This document shows, piece after piece, positions 19,608 to 27,358 of a DNA stretch of 45,687 nucleotides. The translations under genes and the position numbers were made by a program. The notes beneath the pieces were generated by a model, which searched no databases, was not told the origin of the DNA, and saw nothing but the letters and a program-made list of their open reading frames with translations. The DNA is from Planctomycetota bacterium (GTDB lineage: Bacteria > Planctomycetota > Planctomycetia > Pirellulales > UBA1268). Each line of letters opens with the position of its first letter. Position 1 is the first letter of the stretch. Where the stretch lies: the NCBI GenBank assembly GCA_018970785.1, contig JAGWVR010000017.1:1-45687 (forward strand), in the 5' to 3' direction.

Positions 19608-20507
19608 TCATTCGGAGGGACGACCGATCGTCGGTGGGTTGACCAACACCGCCACGGCGAACACCGCCATCGCGGCACCCCACCACGGCTCTCCCGCCAC
19701 CACTCCCACCAGCAGCCAACCCACGATTCCGATCCACCCGGTCACGCGGCGGAGGGCGGGCACGGCGACACCGAGCGTGAACGCCCCCTCGAACAGAGCG
19801 ATCGCGTGGGTGACGGCGTCGGACAGGTATTCCGATCGGCGAAACACTGTCGCGAACTGCACAGGCACCGCTGACCCCGCCGACAGCAGCCACGCGGCCG
19901 ACCCATCCCACCAGACATCGGCCTTCAACTGGGCCAGCAGCGCGGCGCCGGCGATCACGGCAGCATGGACAAGCAGCAGAGACAGCGCGATCCGGTTGCG
20001 GATGCCCGGTTGGGGAGTCCCCGAACCCCGCGTGATGGCGAGCCGCCGGTCGACGGAAAGATCGTCCCCCGAGCGGCCGACCACGAGGCACCACAGCAAC
20101 ACGGCCGTGCAGTCGTCGGCCGGGCCGGCGAGCATCGGCGCGCGGTGCAGGAGGCTGGCGAACCCGGCGGCGGCCAGCGGCGCCGCGAGCGGTGTCGCCA
20201 GGCCGACCGTCAGGCAGACGAGCGCCGCGCCGATCGCCAGGTAGAGCCCGCGGACGACCACGGTCGACCGGGCCAGGTCGAGGATCGACATCCCCCACGG
20301 CGAGCGCCACTCCCGGACGGCCCCGACGGGGAGCAGTCCGTCGGGCCCGAACCAGGTGTTCAGGTCGGCTGACCAACTCCACCACAGCGCTAGCGCCACC
20401 GTGCCGGCGAGGATCCTCACGATGGCCAGTGGCCGGGGCAAGGCAGGAACGAACCAGCAGCGTTCCCAGGCCGCCGCGATCGCGCTGCCCGCCGACGAGA
20501 AGGCCAT
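19608..20507 (-). CDS. HTTM-type polytopic membrane protein
   Basis: The protein has 299 residues with about six hydrophobic spans. 'ALWWSWSADLNTWFGPDGLLP' at about residues 39-59 is characteristic of HTTM (horizontally transferred transmembrane) proteins, which are distantly related to the membrane part of vitamin K-dependent gamma-carboxylase. 'LHRAPMLAGPADDCTAVLLW' also fits. The carboxylase activity itself is not implied. It begins one base after the stop of the upstream 227-residue gene, so the two are surely co-transcribed. The multicopper oxidase gene follows after 46 bases. In planctomycetes HTTM proteins often come with a small membrane-anchored partner, as here. Role in the copper/redox operon is unknown; a membrane electron or substrate carrier is one guess. 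Confidence 0.75.
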   Translation of the reverse strand: MAFSSAGSAIAAAWERCWFVPALPRPLAIVRILAGTVALALWWSWSADLNTWFGPDGLLPVGAVREWRSPWGMSILDLARSTVVVRGLYLAIGAALVCLTVGLATPLAAPLAAAGFASLLHRAPMLAGPADDCTAVLLWCLVVGRSGDDLSVDRRLAITRGSGTPQPGIRNRIALSLLLVHAAVIAGAALLAQLKADVWWDGSAAWLLSAGSAVPVQFATVFRRSEYLSDAVTHAIALFEGAFTLGVAVPALRRVTGWIGIVGWLLVGVVAGEPWWGAAMAVFAVAVLVNPPTIGRPSE

Positions 20508-20508
20508 G

Positions 20509-21192
20509 TCAGCGGCCCTTCCCTTCGAGCGGTGGTGCAGGGCGCAGCAGAGGCGCGAGTTCCTCGGGATCCGACGTGCGGATCAGCTGGAGCCCGGCGG
20601 GACCACGCCGGAGGCGCACCGTGCTGACCTTCTCCGGCGTTGATCGGGGGGCCGTGCCGCGCTCCGGGAACGGATCGCGGGACACCACGACCTCGAGATC
20701 GTCGGCGCCGACGCGGGAGAACAATCCCTCCGCCATGCCGGTCGCCAGCACCGAGGTGCCCGAGGGATCGGCGTCGTCGACCGCCACGGCCCGGGCCAGC
20801 CGGCGCCAGCGCGCGGCGCGCTGGCCGGTCATGCCGGTGGCCGGAAACTCGAGGGCAGGCGCGGCGGCTCCGCGGCCACTGACCAGGAGCCGATGGTCGG
20901 CGTCTTCGGGGAGCCCGCGGGTGAGACCGTAGTCGAACCCGAGGTCGAGCCACGGCGGAACCATCCAGGGGGAGAAGAGTCGGCCGTGGAGAGCGCGCAC
21001 CAGAGCCGAGGCGCCGCTTGACGAGTTGGCAGCGATCGACAGGAGTAGTCCGAGGAGGTAGGCCGCCAACGCCAGTGTCACCGCCCCCCGGACCGCATCA
21101 CTCGCAGGCGCGGCACGGTGCTCGGCGGATGCCGTCACGGCGTGCGGTGCCGCGCCCCGGTCCCGACGCGCGTCCGGCCAACGTCGCCCCAT
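20509..21192 (-). CDS. Membrane-anchored hypothetical, partner of the HTTM protein
   Basis: The 227-residue protein has one clear membrane segment near residues 38-57 ('AVTLALAAYLLGLLLSIAAN'). A soluble C-terminal part of about 165 residues follows, starting with 'FSPWMVPPWLDLGFDYGLTRG' and containing alternating strands. I recognise no catalytic motif and name no family. The ATG at 21192 is the most likely start; an in-frame frame continues to 21399, but that would run through the promoter region of the opposite-strand tRNA. It is the first gene of the leftward cluster and is immediately followed by the HTTM gene with a single base between stop and start. It probably acts with the HTTM protein at the inner membrane, with the soluble part in the periplasm. 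Confidence 0.65.
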   Translation of the reverse strand: MGRRWPDARRDRGAAPHAVTASAEHRAAPASDAVRGAVTLALAAYLLGLLLSIAANSSSGASALVRALHGRLFSPWMVPPWLDLGFDYGLTRGLPEDADHRLLVSGRGAAAPALEFPATGMTGQRAARWRRLARAVAVDDADPSGTSVLATGMAEGLFSRVGADDLEVVVSRDPFPERGTAPRSTPEKVSTVRLRRGPAGLQLIRTSDPEELAPLLRPAPPLEGKGR

Positions 21193-21279
21193 CGCTCTCA
21201 CGACCTCCACCCGTGGCCCGGGCCGGGCCCCGACGGGGGGACCGACCTTCCGACCGCCGTGCCCCACAATGCTTCCGCG

Positions 21280-21308
21280 TTGACAGTCGTGCAAGGAGCC
21301 GATAGTTT
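21280..21308 (+). promoter_or_regulatory. Sigma70-type promoter for tRNA-Ala
   Basis: TTGACA (21280-21285) and TAGTTT (21303-21308) are separated by exactly 17 bases. This is the best housekeeping-type promoter I see in the window. It points towards tRNA-Ala at 21449 and would give a leader of about 135 nucleotides that must be removed by processing. The rest of the 256-base gap 21193-21448 must also hold the leftward promoter of the redox operon, which I could not place. Confidence 0.6.
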
Positions 21309-21448
21309 CGGTTGATCCGCGAGGGGTCGCCGAGCCGATGCCGCAGCGCCAGGTGTTCCCGGTCGGCCGACTCTGTCGGGCCACAGGGTGTCGGGGCACT
21401 GGGCAGGCGCGGGAATCCCGGCCGCCACCCGCGGCACCCGAACATGTC

Positions 21449-21521
21449 GGGGGATTAGCTCAATTGGGAGAGCGTCTGGCTGGCAGCCAGAAGGTCAGGG
21501 GTTCGAATCCCCTATCCTCCA
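21449..21521 (+). tRNA. tRNA-Ala (anticodon GGC)
   Basis: The 73 bases fold as a complete cloverleaf. The acceptor stem is GGGGGAT with ATCCTCC, the D arm GCTC/GAGC, the anticodon stem TCTGG/CCAGA with loop CTGGCAG, and the T arm AGGGG/CCCCT with loop TTCGAAT. The anticodon is GGC, reading the common GCC codon. The acceptor stem has G3:U70, the main identity element for alanyl-tRNA synthetase, which confirms the assignment. The discriminator base is A, and CCA is not encoded. A promoter lies 141 bases upstream. Confidence 0.97.
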
Positions 21522-21630
21522 CTTCTCAACCTCGGCGTCTCGCACATCGGCCGGTCAGCGTTGGTGACGGCGGCGACAAACTCGCCCCCCGGTCTTTCAG
21601 TCCGGCCGTGTCTCACCGGCGTGAGTCGCC

Positions 21631-22593
21631 GTGACCAGCGACGTCGTTGCGGACGGACCGGTGGTCCGCCTTCCCGAAGGTGAACTGGCGTGGGTCGACG
21701 GCCGCTGGCTGCCGCGCTCCGCGTTCGCGATCCCGGCGGGGGACGCAGGGTTCGTGCTCGGCGCCACGGTGACCGAGCAGTGCCGGACGTTCGGCGGACA
21801 CCTGTTCCTCCCCGCTGCCCACCGGGACCGGTTCGCCGCCTCCCTGGCGGCTGCGCGGATCGCCCCACCGCTTCCGGTCGGCGTGGTCTTCGAAGCCGCC
21901 ACGGTACTCGCCCGTCACAATCATCGGCTGCTCCCCGCCGGCGAGGATCTCGGCGTCGTCATCCTCGCGACTCCCGGTGATCTCCCCGCCCAGCACGGCG
22001 GCCGCCCCGGCCGACCGCGGCTGGCGGTGCATTCGTTCCCGCTGGCGTTCCCCCTCTGGGCTCGGGCCTACCGCGGTGGCGTTGCCCTCCGCGCCGTCAC
22101 CGTCACCCAGGTGCCGGCGACCTGCTGGCCGTTGGAACTGAAGTGCCGCAGCCGGATGCACTACCACCTCGCCGACCGTGAAGCAGCCGATGCCGAAGCG
22201 GGCGCCCGGGCGCTGATCTGCCATGGCGACGGAAGGGTCAGCGAGACGAGCACGGCCAACGTCGCGATCGTCCGCGACGGCACCATCACGACGCCGCCGC
22301 CGGGCGACGCCCTCCCCGGGATCAGTCTCGCCCACACGCGCCGACTGGCCGGGCGCCTCGGCATCCCCTGGATCGAGCACAGCATCGCGCTGGCCGACGT
22401 GCGTGGTGCCGACGAAATCCTGCTCACGAGCACGCCGTCGTGCCTGCTGCCGGCCACGCGCTTCGACGGCGTGGCGATCGGCGCGGGTGTCCCCGGGCCG
22501 GTGTTCACGCGACTGATCGCCGCCTGGACCGACGACACCGGCGTCGACATCATCTCCCAGGCGGAGCACGCTGCCGCCCGGGCCGAGCGCTGA
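21631..22593 (+). CDS. Class IV aminotransferase (BCAT/aminodeoxychorismate lyase-like)
   Basis: The 320-residue product has the fold-type IV PLP-enzyme pattern. The N-terminal 'LAWVDGRWLPRSAFAIPAGDAGFVLGATVTEQCRT' resembles the 'v.vnG.~~p...a.is..drgf..GdgvfEt.r' start. The Schiff-base lysine should be K171 in LELKCRSRMHY, and E205 in 'GRVSETSTANV' is the usual residue contacting the pyridine nitrogen. It could be a branched-chain amino acid aminotransferase, a D-amino acid aminotransferase or 4-amino-4-deoxychorismate lyase; the sequence alone does not decide. GTG at 21631 is the start, just behind a small hairpin (CTCAC/GTGAG, 21612-21625). The transglutaminase-like gene follows after 19 bases. 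Confidence 0.88.
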   Translation: MTSDVVADGPVVRLPEGELAWVDGRWLPRSAFAIPAGDAGFVLGATVTEQCRTFGGHLFLPAAHRDRFAASLAAARIAPPLPVGVVFEAATVLARHNHRLLPAGEDLGVVILATPGDLPAQHGGRPGRPRLAVHSFPLAFPLWARAYRGGVALRAVTVTQVPATCWPLELKCRSRMHYHLADREAADAEAGARALICHGDGRVSETSTANVAIVRDGTITTPPPGDALPGISLAHTRRLAGRLGIPWIEHSIALADVRGADEILLTSTPSCLLPATRFDGVAIGAGVPGPVFTRLIAAWTDDTGVDIISQAEHAAARAER

Positions 22594-22612
22594 TCCCCGC
22601 GAACTGCCGACC

Positions 22613-23530
22613 ATGCCCGACGACTCATTCACCGGCGACGAGGTCGTCGCGCCCGTCCGCTGGCGCGTCGTCCATACGACGATCTACGACTACGCCGCGC
22701 CGGTCTTGGTCTGCCACAACCAGATCCATCTGGCGCCGCGCGACACTCCCCGGCAGGCGATCGTCGCCCACCGCGTCGAGGTCGATCCGGCACCGGTGCG
22801 GATCGCCGAGCACGTCGACGTGTTCGGGAACCGCGTCGGGTCGTTCGTCGTCGAGCAACCCCATGGCCGGCTGGTGGTGACAGCGACGACCGAGGTCGAC
22901 GTCTGCGCCGCTGCCGCTCCCGACGACGACGGCAGCCCCTGGGAAGACGTGGCGGCGCTGGCGGTCGGCCACACCGGCCCCGAGAGACTGTCGCTGCGCG
23001 GCATGCGGCTCGATTCGCCGCTCGTCCGGCGACACGACGCGGTGACCGCGTGGGCGGCGGAGTCGTTTCCCCCGGGGCGTTCGTGGCGTGCCGGCCTCGA
23101 GGATCTCACCCGGCGGATCCACCGCGACTTCGCCTACGATCCGGGAGCGACGACCGTGAGCACCCCGGTCGAGCAGGTGTTCGCCCTGCGGCGCGGGGTC
23201 TGCCAGGATTTCGCCCACCTGCAGATCGCCTGCCTCCGCGCGCTGGGCCTGCCGGCCCGGTACGTCAGCGGCTACATCGCCAGCGGCACCGCCGCCTGCG
23301 GTGACGGCGCGGCACTCGTCGGCGCCGACGCGTCGCATGCCTGGCTGTCGTGCTGGGGCGGCCGGGCGGGCTGGGTGGACGTCGATCCCACCAATGACTG
23401 CCTCGTCGGCGGCCGCCACGTGACGGTCGCATGGGGCCGTGATTACGGCGACGTTTGCCCGATCAAGGGGGTGTACGTCGGTGGCGGGCAGCACCGGCTG
23501 CACGTCGCGGTCGACGTGCGGCGGGCATGA
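22613..23530 (+). CDS. Transglutaminase-like cysteine protease-fold protein
   Basis: The protein has 305 residues. The N-terminal beta-rich region ('WRVVHTTIYDYAAPVLVCHNQIHLAPR') is the bacterial transglutaminase-like N-terminal domain. It is followed by a transglutaminase core with the catalytic triad C197 ('RRGVCQDFAHL'), H242 (DASHAWL) and D258 ('GWVDVDPTND'). Bacterial members of this type are mostly uncharacterised and are probably peptidases or amidases rather than cross-linking enzymes. There is no signal peptide, so a cytoplasmic location is likely. It lies between the aminotransferase gene and the VTT protein gene, and its stop overlaps the next ATG (ATGA at 23527), which suggests a three-gene operon. 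Confidence 0.9.
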   Translation: MPDDSFTGDEVVAPVRWRVVHTTIYDYAAPVLVCHNQIHLAPRDTPRQAIVAHRVEVDPAPVRIAEHVDVFGNRVGSFVVEQPHGRLVVTATTEVDVCAAAAPDDDGSPWEDVAALAVGHTGPERLSLRGMRLDSPLVRRHDAVTAWAAESFPPGRSWRAGLEDLTRRIHRDFAYDPGATTVSTPVEQVFALRRGVCQDFAHLQIACLRALGLPARYVSGYIASGTAACGDGAALVGADASHAWLSCWGGRAGWVDVDPTNDCLVGGRHVTVAWGRDYGDVCPIKGVYVGGGQHRLHVAVDVRRA

Positions 23531-24198
23531 CCGTCCATCGCCAGGAACCAGACATGCCCCGCACGACACGGCTGCTGGTGATCGCCGTGGTCGCGGCCGT
23601 CGCCGTGCCAGCGCTGCCGCTGCTCCTGTTCGGTGTTCGCCTCGACCGCGCCGTCGAGGAGTGGCTCGCCACCGATCCGCCGGCACCCGCGCTGGCCGCC
23701 ACGGAAGTCGCGGTCCTCGCCGCCGACATCCTCCTGCCGGTGCCTTCGAGCGTCGTCGCCACCCTCGCCGGTGCCGTGCTCGGCGTGCCATTGGCGACCG
23801 CCTGCGGCTGGGCGGGGATGACGCTCGGGAGCGTCGCCGGCTGGGCCCTCGGGCGGCTCGTCGGAACCCGTGCCCTCGCCCGGCTCCCCGACGACGAGCG
23901 GGCAGCCCTCGTCGACCGGCAGTCGCGCCTCGGCCCCGGGCTCGTGCTGCTGACGCGACCGCTGCCCCTGCTGGCGGAGGCGACGGCCCTGCTCGGCGGC
24001 GCCACGGGGATGCGTTTCGCGGAGTTTCTTCCGGCAGCGGCCGCCGGCAATCTCGCCGTGGCTCTCGCCTGGTCGGTGGCGGGGGCCCTGGGGCGTCGCT
24101 GGGGAGGGGTCGAGACGGCGGCGATCGCGGCGCTGCTGCTGCCGGCCGCCGCGACCTGGTGGGTATGGCACCGCCGCGCGCCGGTGCGGTCAACGTGA
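23527..24198 (+). CDS. VTT/DedA-like (SNARE-associated) membrane protein
   Basis: The 223-residue protein is strongly hydrophobic, with about five membrane segments. 'ILLPVPSSVVATLAGAVLG' followed by 'GWAGMTLGSVAGWALGRLVG' matches the VTT domain of DedA/TVP38/TMEM64 proteins, in which a re-entrant loop contains the 'P.P..~~....G...G' pattern. Bacterial relatives act in lipid-carrier recycling and membrane homeostasis. The ATG at 23527 overlaps the transglutaminase stop; a second ATG at 23554 is a good alternative and would place the first membrane segment closer to the N-terminus. The last nine bases overlap the end of glnE, tail to tail. Confidence 0.8.
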   Translation: MTVHRQEPDMPRTTRLLVIAVVAAVAVPALPLLLFGVRLDRAVEEWLATDPPAPALAATEVAVLAADILLPVPSSVVATLAGAVLGVPLATACGWAGMTLGSVAGWALGRLVGTRALARLPDDERAALVDRQSRLGPGLVLLTRPLPLLAEATALLGGATGMRFAEFLPAAAAGNLAVALAWSVAGALGRRWGGVETAAIAALLLPAAATWWVWHRRAPVRST

Positions 24199-27100
24199 GG
24201 CCAGTTTCGCCTCCGTCCGCGCGAACACCGCCTCGAACACGCGCCGCACGGCCACGGTGAGGGTCTCCACCTCGCCGCGCAGCGACGTCGCATCGGCAGC
24301 CCCGAGGAGGTGGGCGAGCCGGCGCTGCTCGGCGGGAGCGGCCGGGATTTCGTGGCGCGTCGTGGAACCGACCAACCACAGCCGCCCCGTGACCAGCCGG
24401 AGTCGCCGTTCCGCGGCGGCCAGCACGGAGTATTCCTCGGCGTCGAGATGGCCGGCGTGGTGCAGCACCGGGAGCGCCTCGGCCGTCCGCGGCGTGCGCA
24501 GCGACGGATCGGCGCCGCCGTGCACGAGCTGCAACAGCTGGACGACCGCCTCGATGTCGACCAGGCCTCCGGGGCCGCGCTCGAGATTGGCCGGCGCCGC
24601 CCCCTCCTCGGCACGGTGGCGCGCCCCCCGCAACGCCGCCACGTCGGCGGCGTTCCAGGGATGGCCGTAGCAGGCGGTGTCGATGATCGAGCGGACCCGC
24701 ACGGCGGTCGCCTCCCCGCCGATCACCACCCGGGCCTTGAGCAGAGCCTGCCGCTCGGCCGGCGTCGCCGGCCCGTCGGGGGCGAACGCCCGCTCCAGCT
24801 CGCCGAGTGACAGCGCCGCGGGGGCACCGCGCCCAGCGGGGCGCAGTTCGTAGAGCCGGCCGTGGGCGGTCGAGCGGTTGAACGATCGCGTCACCCGCTG
24901 CGCCAGCTCGCCGAAGAAGTGGGCGTTGGTCGTGGTCTCCGTCGAGCGCCGGCCGCGGCGAGCGGGAAACGAATGCCCGTCGTGGTCGTAGAGGAACATG
25001 ACGTCGACGGGACTGGCGTAGTTCATCTCGGCGCCGCCGAACTTTCCCAGCCCCAGCAGCACGACTTCGGCACGCTGGCCCTCGCGCGCACCGCCGGCGA
25101 CGAGCGGCTCCCCGAGCCGCTCCACGAGTCGCTCCTCCTCGCGCGGCACGACGACGCGGAGGATCGCCTCGGGGATCGCCGCCAGGGCAGCGGTCACCGT
25201 CCCCACGTCGACCCGGCCGAGCATGTCGTGGACGCCGATCTGCAACTGGCGCGAGACCTTGAAGGCGTGGAGGATCGGCTCGGCATCGACGGCCCCACGG
25301 CACAGCGCGCGGAGCTCGGCCTCGAGCGGCGCCGGCCCGGAGGGCTCGTCGATCATCAGCCCGTCGAGCAATTCGTCGATCATCCCCGGATGGGCGACGA
25401 GGAGACCGGCGAGGTACGGGCTCGAGGCGCACAGCCGCACCGTCAGGTCGAGCGACGGGGGGTGGACGCTGAACAGTTCCCACAGCACCCCCTTGCCGCC
25501 GAGCGAATCGGCGACTGCCACCAGCGTGGCGAGCGTGGCGTCGGGATCGGGCGTCGCGGCGATCGCCGCGAGGAGGCGCGGGGCGCTGGCCGCGAGGAAA
25601 TGGCGGCAGCGCGGGCTGGAGAGGAACGGCACGCGCTCCTCGGCGAGCGACTTCAGCGCCGCCCAAGCGCCGGCGACGTCGGCGAAACCGTGGCCGGCGA
25701 GGAGGCGCTCCACCGTCTCGGCGGCAGGGTCGGGATCGAGGAGCAGATCGACCTCGGGGGCCGGCGCGCGGTCGTCGGGAAAGGCGTCGTCGAGGAGGTG
25801 ATCGACGATCCGCCGGGCGAGCGTCATCGCGCCGGCGATGCTCTCGGTGAGCTTCCGCGCGCCGTCGGGCCCCGTCCCTTCACCGAGCCGGATCGCGAGC
25901 CGCTCCCGTTCGCGGGGCGCGGCCGGAAGGCCGTGCGTCTGCCGGTCGTAGAGGATCTGGAGGCGGTGTTCGACGGTCCGCAGCAGCGTGTAGGTGCGCT
26001 CGAGGACCTCCCGCTCCTGGTCGGTGAGGACGGCGCATTCCGCCAGCCGGCGGATCGCCTCGAGGGTGTTCCCGGTCCGGACCCGGGGAATGTCGCCGCC
26101 GGCGAGCAGCTGGAGGAACTGGATCGTGAACTCGATGTCGCGGATCCCGCCGCGGCCGTGCTTGACATCGTCGAGGGCAGCCGACTCGTGGGCGGCGCGG
26201 GCCTCGATGCGGCGTTTGAGCGACTGGATCTCGCCGATCTCCGCACGTGTCAGCCAGCGGCTGTAGATCCACGGCTGGAGTTGCCCCAGCAGCCGCGCGC
26301 CCAGCGCCCGGTCGCCGGCCACGCACCGCGCACGGACCCACGCCTGCCGCTCCCAGGTCCGCCCCTGGCGGTCGGCGTAGTGCAGCAGCGTCTCGCGCGA
26401 CAGCGACAACGGCCCGGAGTTGCCGTGGGGCCGCAACCCGAGATCGACGCGGTACCCGATCCCGGCATCGCTCGACTCGGCGAGGAGCCGGACCAGCTCC
26501 TGGGCGACGCGCGTGAAGAACTCCTGGTTGGTGCCGGGCCGCGCCCCTTCGACGCGGCCATCGGCCGAGTGCACGAGGACCAAGTCGATGTCGCTGGAAT
26601 AGTTGAGCTCGGCGCCGCCGAGCTTGCCCAGCGCGATCACGGCGAGCGTCGCCCGTTCGCCGCCGGGCCCGCGCGGAACGCCGCGGATCGCCTCCTGCCG
26701 GCGCAGGGCAAGCGCCAGTGCGGCGTCGAGGATCGTCTCGGCGACCAGCGACAACTGCCCGGTGACCGTCTCCAGCCGCTGCCCGACGACGATGTCGCCG
26801 TAGGCGATCCGCAGCAGTTCACGGCGGCGGAATCGACGCAGTGCCCGGATCGCCAGGTCGGGATCGTCGACCGCCGCCAGCTCCCCCTCGAGCGCGGCGG
26901 CGAGCACATCCCGGCCGACGGGCCGCCCCCCCGCCACCCGGACCTCCTCCCACGACTCCGGGTCGCCGATCACGATCTCGGCGAGGTGGGCGCTGGCGGA
27001 GAAGATCGCCAGCAGGATCGCCAGCGCCCGCGGGTCGCGTTGGAAGAGGGCCGCCGCGGCCAGCGGGCTGCGGACGGCGGCGAGGAACCGCTCGAGCGCG

Positions 27101-27354
27101 ACGAGTACCCGCTCCGGGTCGCTCGTCCGCGGTAATTCCCCGGCCAGCGCCGTGAGCAGCGCGGCGAGGAGGTCGTCGGGCAACCCCACGGCGGCCAGCT
27201 CGCCGAGGTGCCGCCTCGCCGCCGTCGGATCGGGAAGTCCGGCGGCGATTCCCCATGCCGTCGCCCGCTCCGATTCGCCGAGCAGCCGCCGCAGATCGGC
27301 CCCGGTCACGACGAGGGGGGTGGAGACACCCGACGATGCGGCCGAGCGGACCAC
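24190..27354 (-). CDS. glnE: Glutamine synthetase adenylyltransferase/deadenylylase GlnE
   Basis: The 1054-residue protein has the two nucleotidyltransferase halves of GlnE. The N-terminal half has 'GKLGGAELNYSSDIDL' with metal-binding D255 and D257; in E. coli this half removes AMP from glutamine synthetase. The C-terminal half has 'GKFGGAEMNYASPVDVMFLY': the first Asp of the expected DxD is Pro782 and the second is D784. In E. coli this half adds AMP. Adenylylation may therefore be weak or lost here. Length is a little above the usual 950. The GTG at 27354 is my start, five bases after the miaB stop and behind a GGAGG motif at about 27364-27368; the frame is open further upstream, inside miaB. 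The 3' end overlaps the VTT protein gene by nine bases. Confidence 0.9.
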   Translation of the reverse strand: MVRSAASSGVSTPLVVTGADLRRLLGESERATAWGIAAGLPDPTAARRHLGELAAVGLPDDLLAALLTALAGELPRTSDPERVLVALERFLAAVRSPLAAAALFQRDPRALAILLAIFSASAHLAEIVIGDPESWEEVRVAGGRPVGRDVLAAALEGELAAVDDPDLAIRALRRFRRRELLRIAYGDIVVGQRLETVTGQLSLVAETILDAALALALRRQEAIRGVPRGPGGERATLAVIALGKLGGAELNYSSDIDLVLVHSADGRVEGARPGTNQEFFTRVAQELVRLLAESSDAGIGYRVDLGLRPHGNSGPLSLSRETLLHYADRQGRTWERQAWVRARCVAGDRALGARLLGQLQPWIYSRWLTRAEIGEIQSLKRRIEARAAHESAALDDVKHGRGGIRDIEFTIQFLQLLAGGDIPRVRTGNTLEAIRRLAECAVLTDQEREVLERTYTLLRTVEHRLQILYDRQTHGLPAAPRERERLAIRLGEGTGPDGARKLTESIAGAMTLARRIVDHLLDDAFPDDRAPAPEVDLLLDPDPAAETVERLLAGHGFADVAGAWAALKSLAEERVPFLSSPRCRHFLAASAPRLLAAIAATPDPDATLATLVAVADSLGGKGVLWELFSVHPPSLDLTVRLCASSPYLAGLLVAHPGMIDELLDGLMIDEPSGPAPLEAELRALCRGAVDAEPILHAFKVSRQLQIGVHDMLGRVDVGTVTAALAAIPEAILRVVVPREEERLVERLGEPLVAGGAREGQRAEVVLLGLGKFGGAEMNYASPVDVMFLYDHDGHSFPARRGRRSTETTTNAHFFGELAQRVTRSFNRSTAHGRLYELRPAGRGAPAALSLGELERAFAPDGPATPAERQALLKARVVIGGEATAVRVRSIIDTACYGHPWNAADVAALRGARHRAEEGAAPANLERGPGGLVDIEAVVQLLQLVHGGADPSLRTPRTAEALPVLHHAGHLDAEEYSVLAAAERRLRLVTGRLWLVGSTTRHEIPAAPAEQRRLAHLLGAADATSLRGEVETLTVAVRRVFEAVFARTEAKLASR

Positions 27355-27358
27355 GCGG

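Noticed and set aside
19608..20507. Vitamin K-dependent gamma-carboxylase activity for the HTTM protein
   Set aside because: Only the membrane-domain resemblance is visible; no carboxylase C-terminal part or active-site motif.
24862..27135. 757-residue plus-strand frame opposite glnE
   Set aside because: Composition is Arg/Gly/Glu-rich without motifs; glnE on the other strand has both nucleotidyltransferase signatures.
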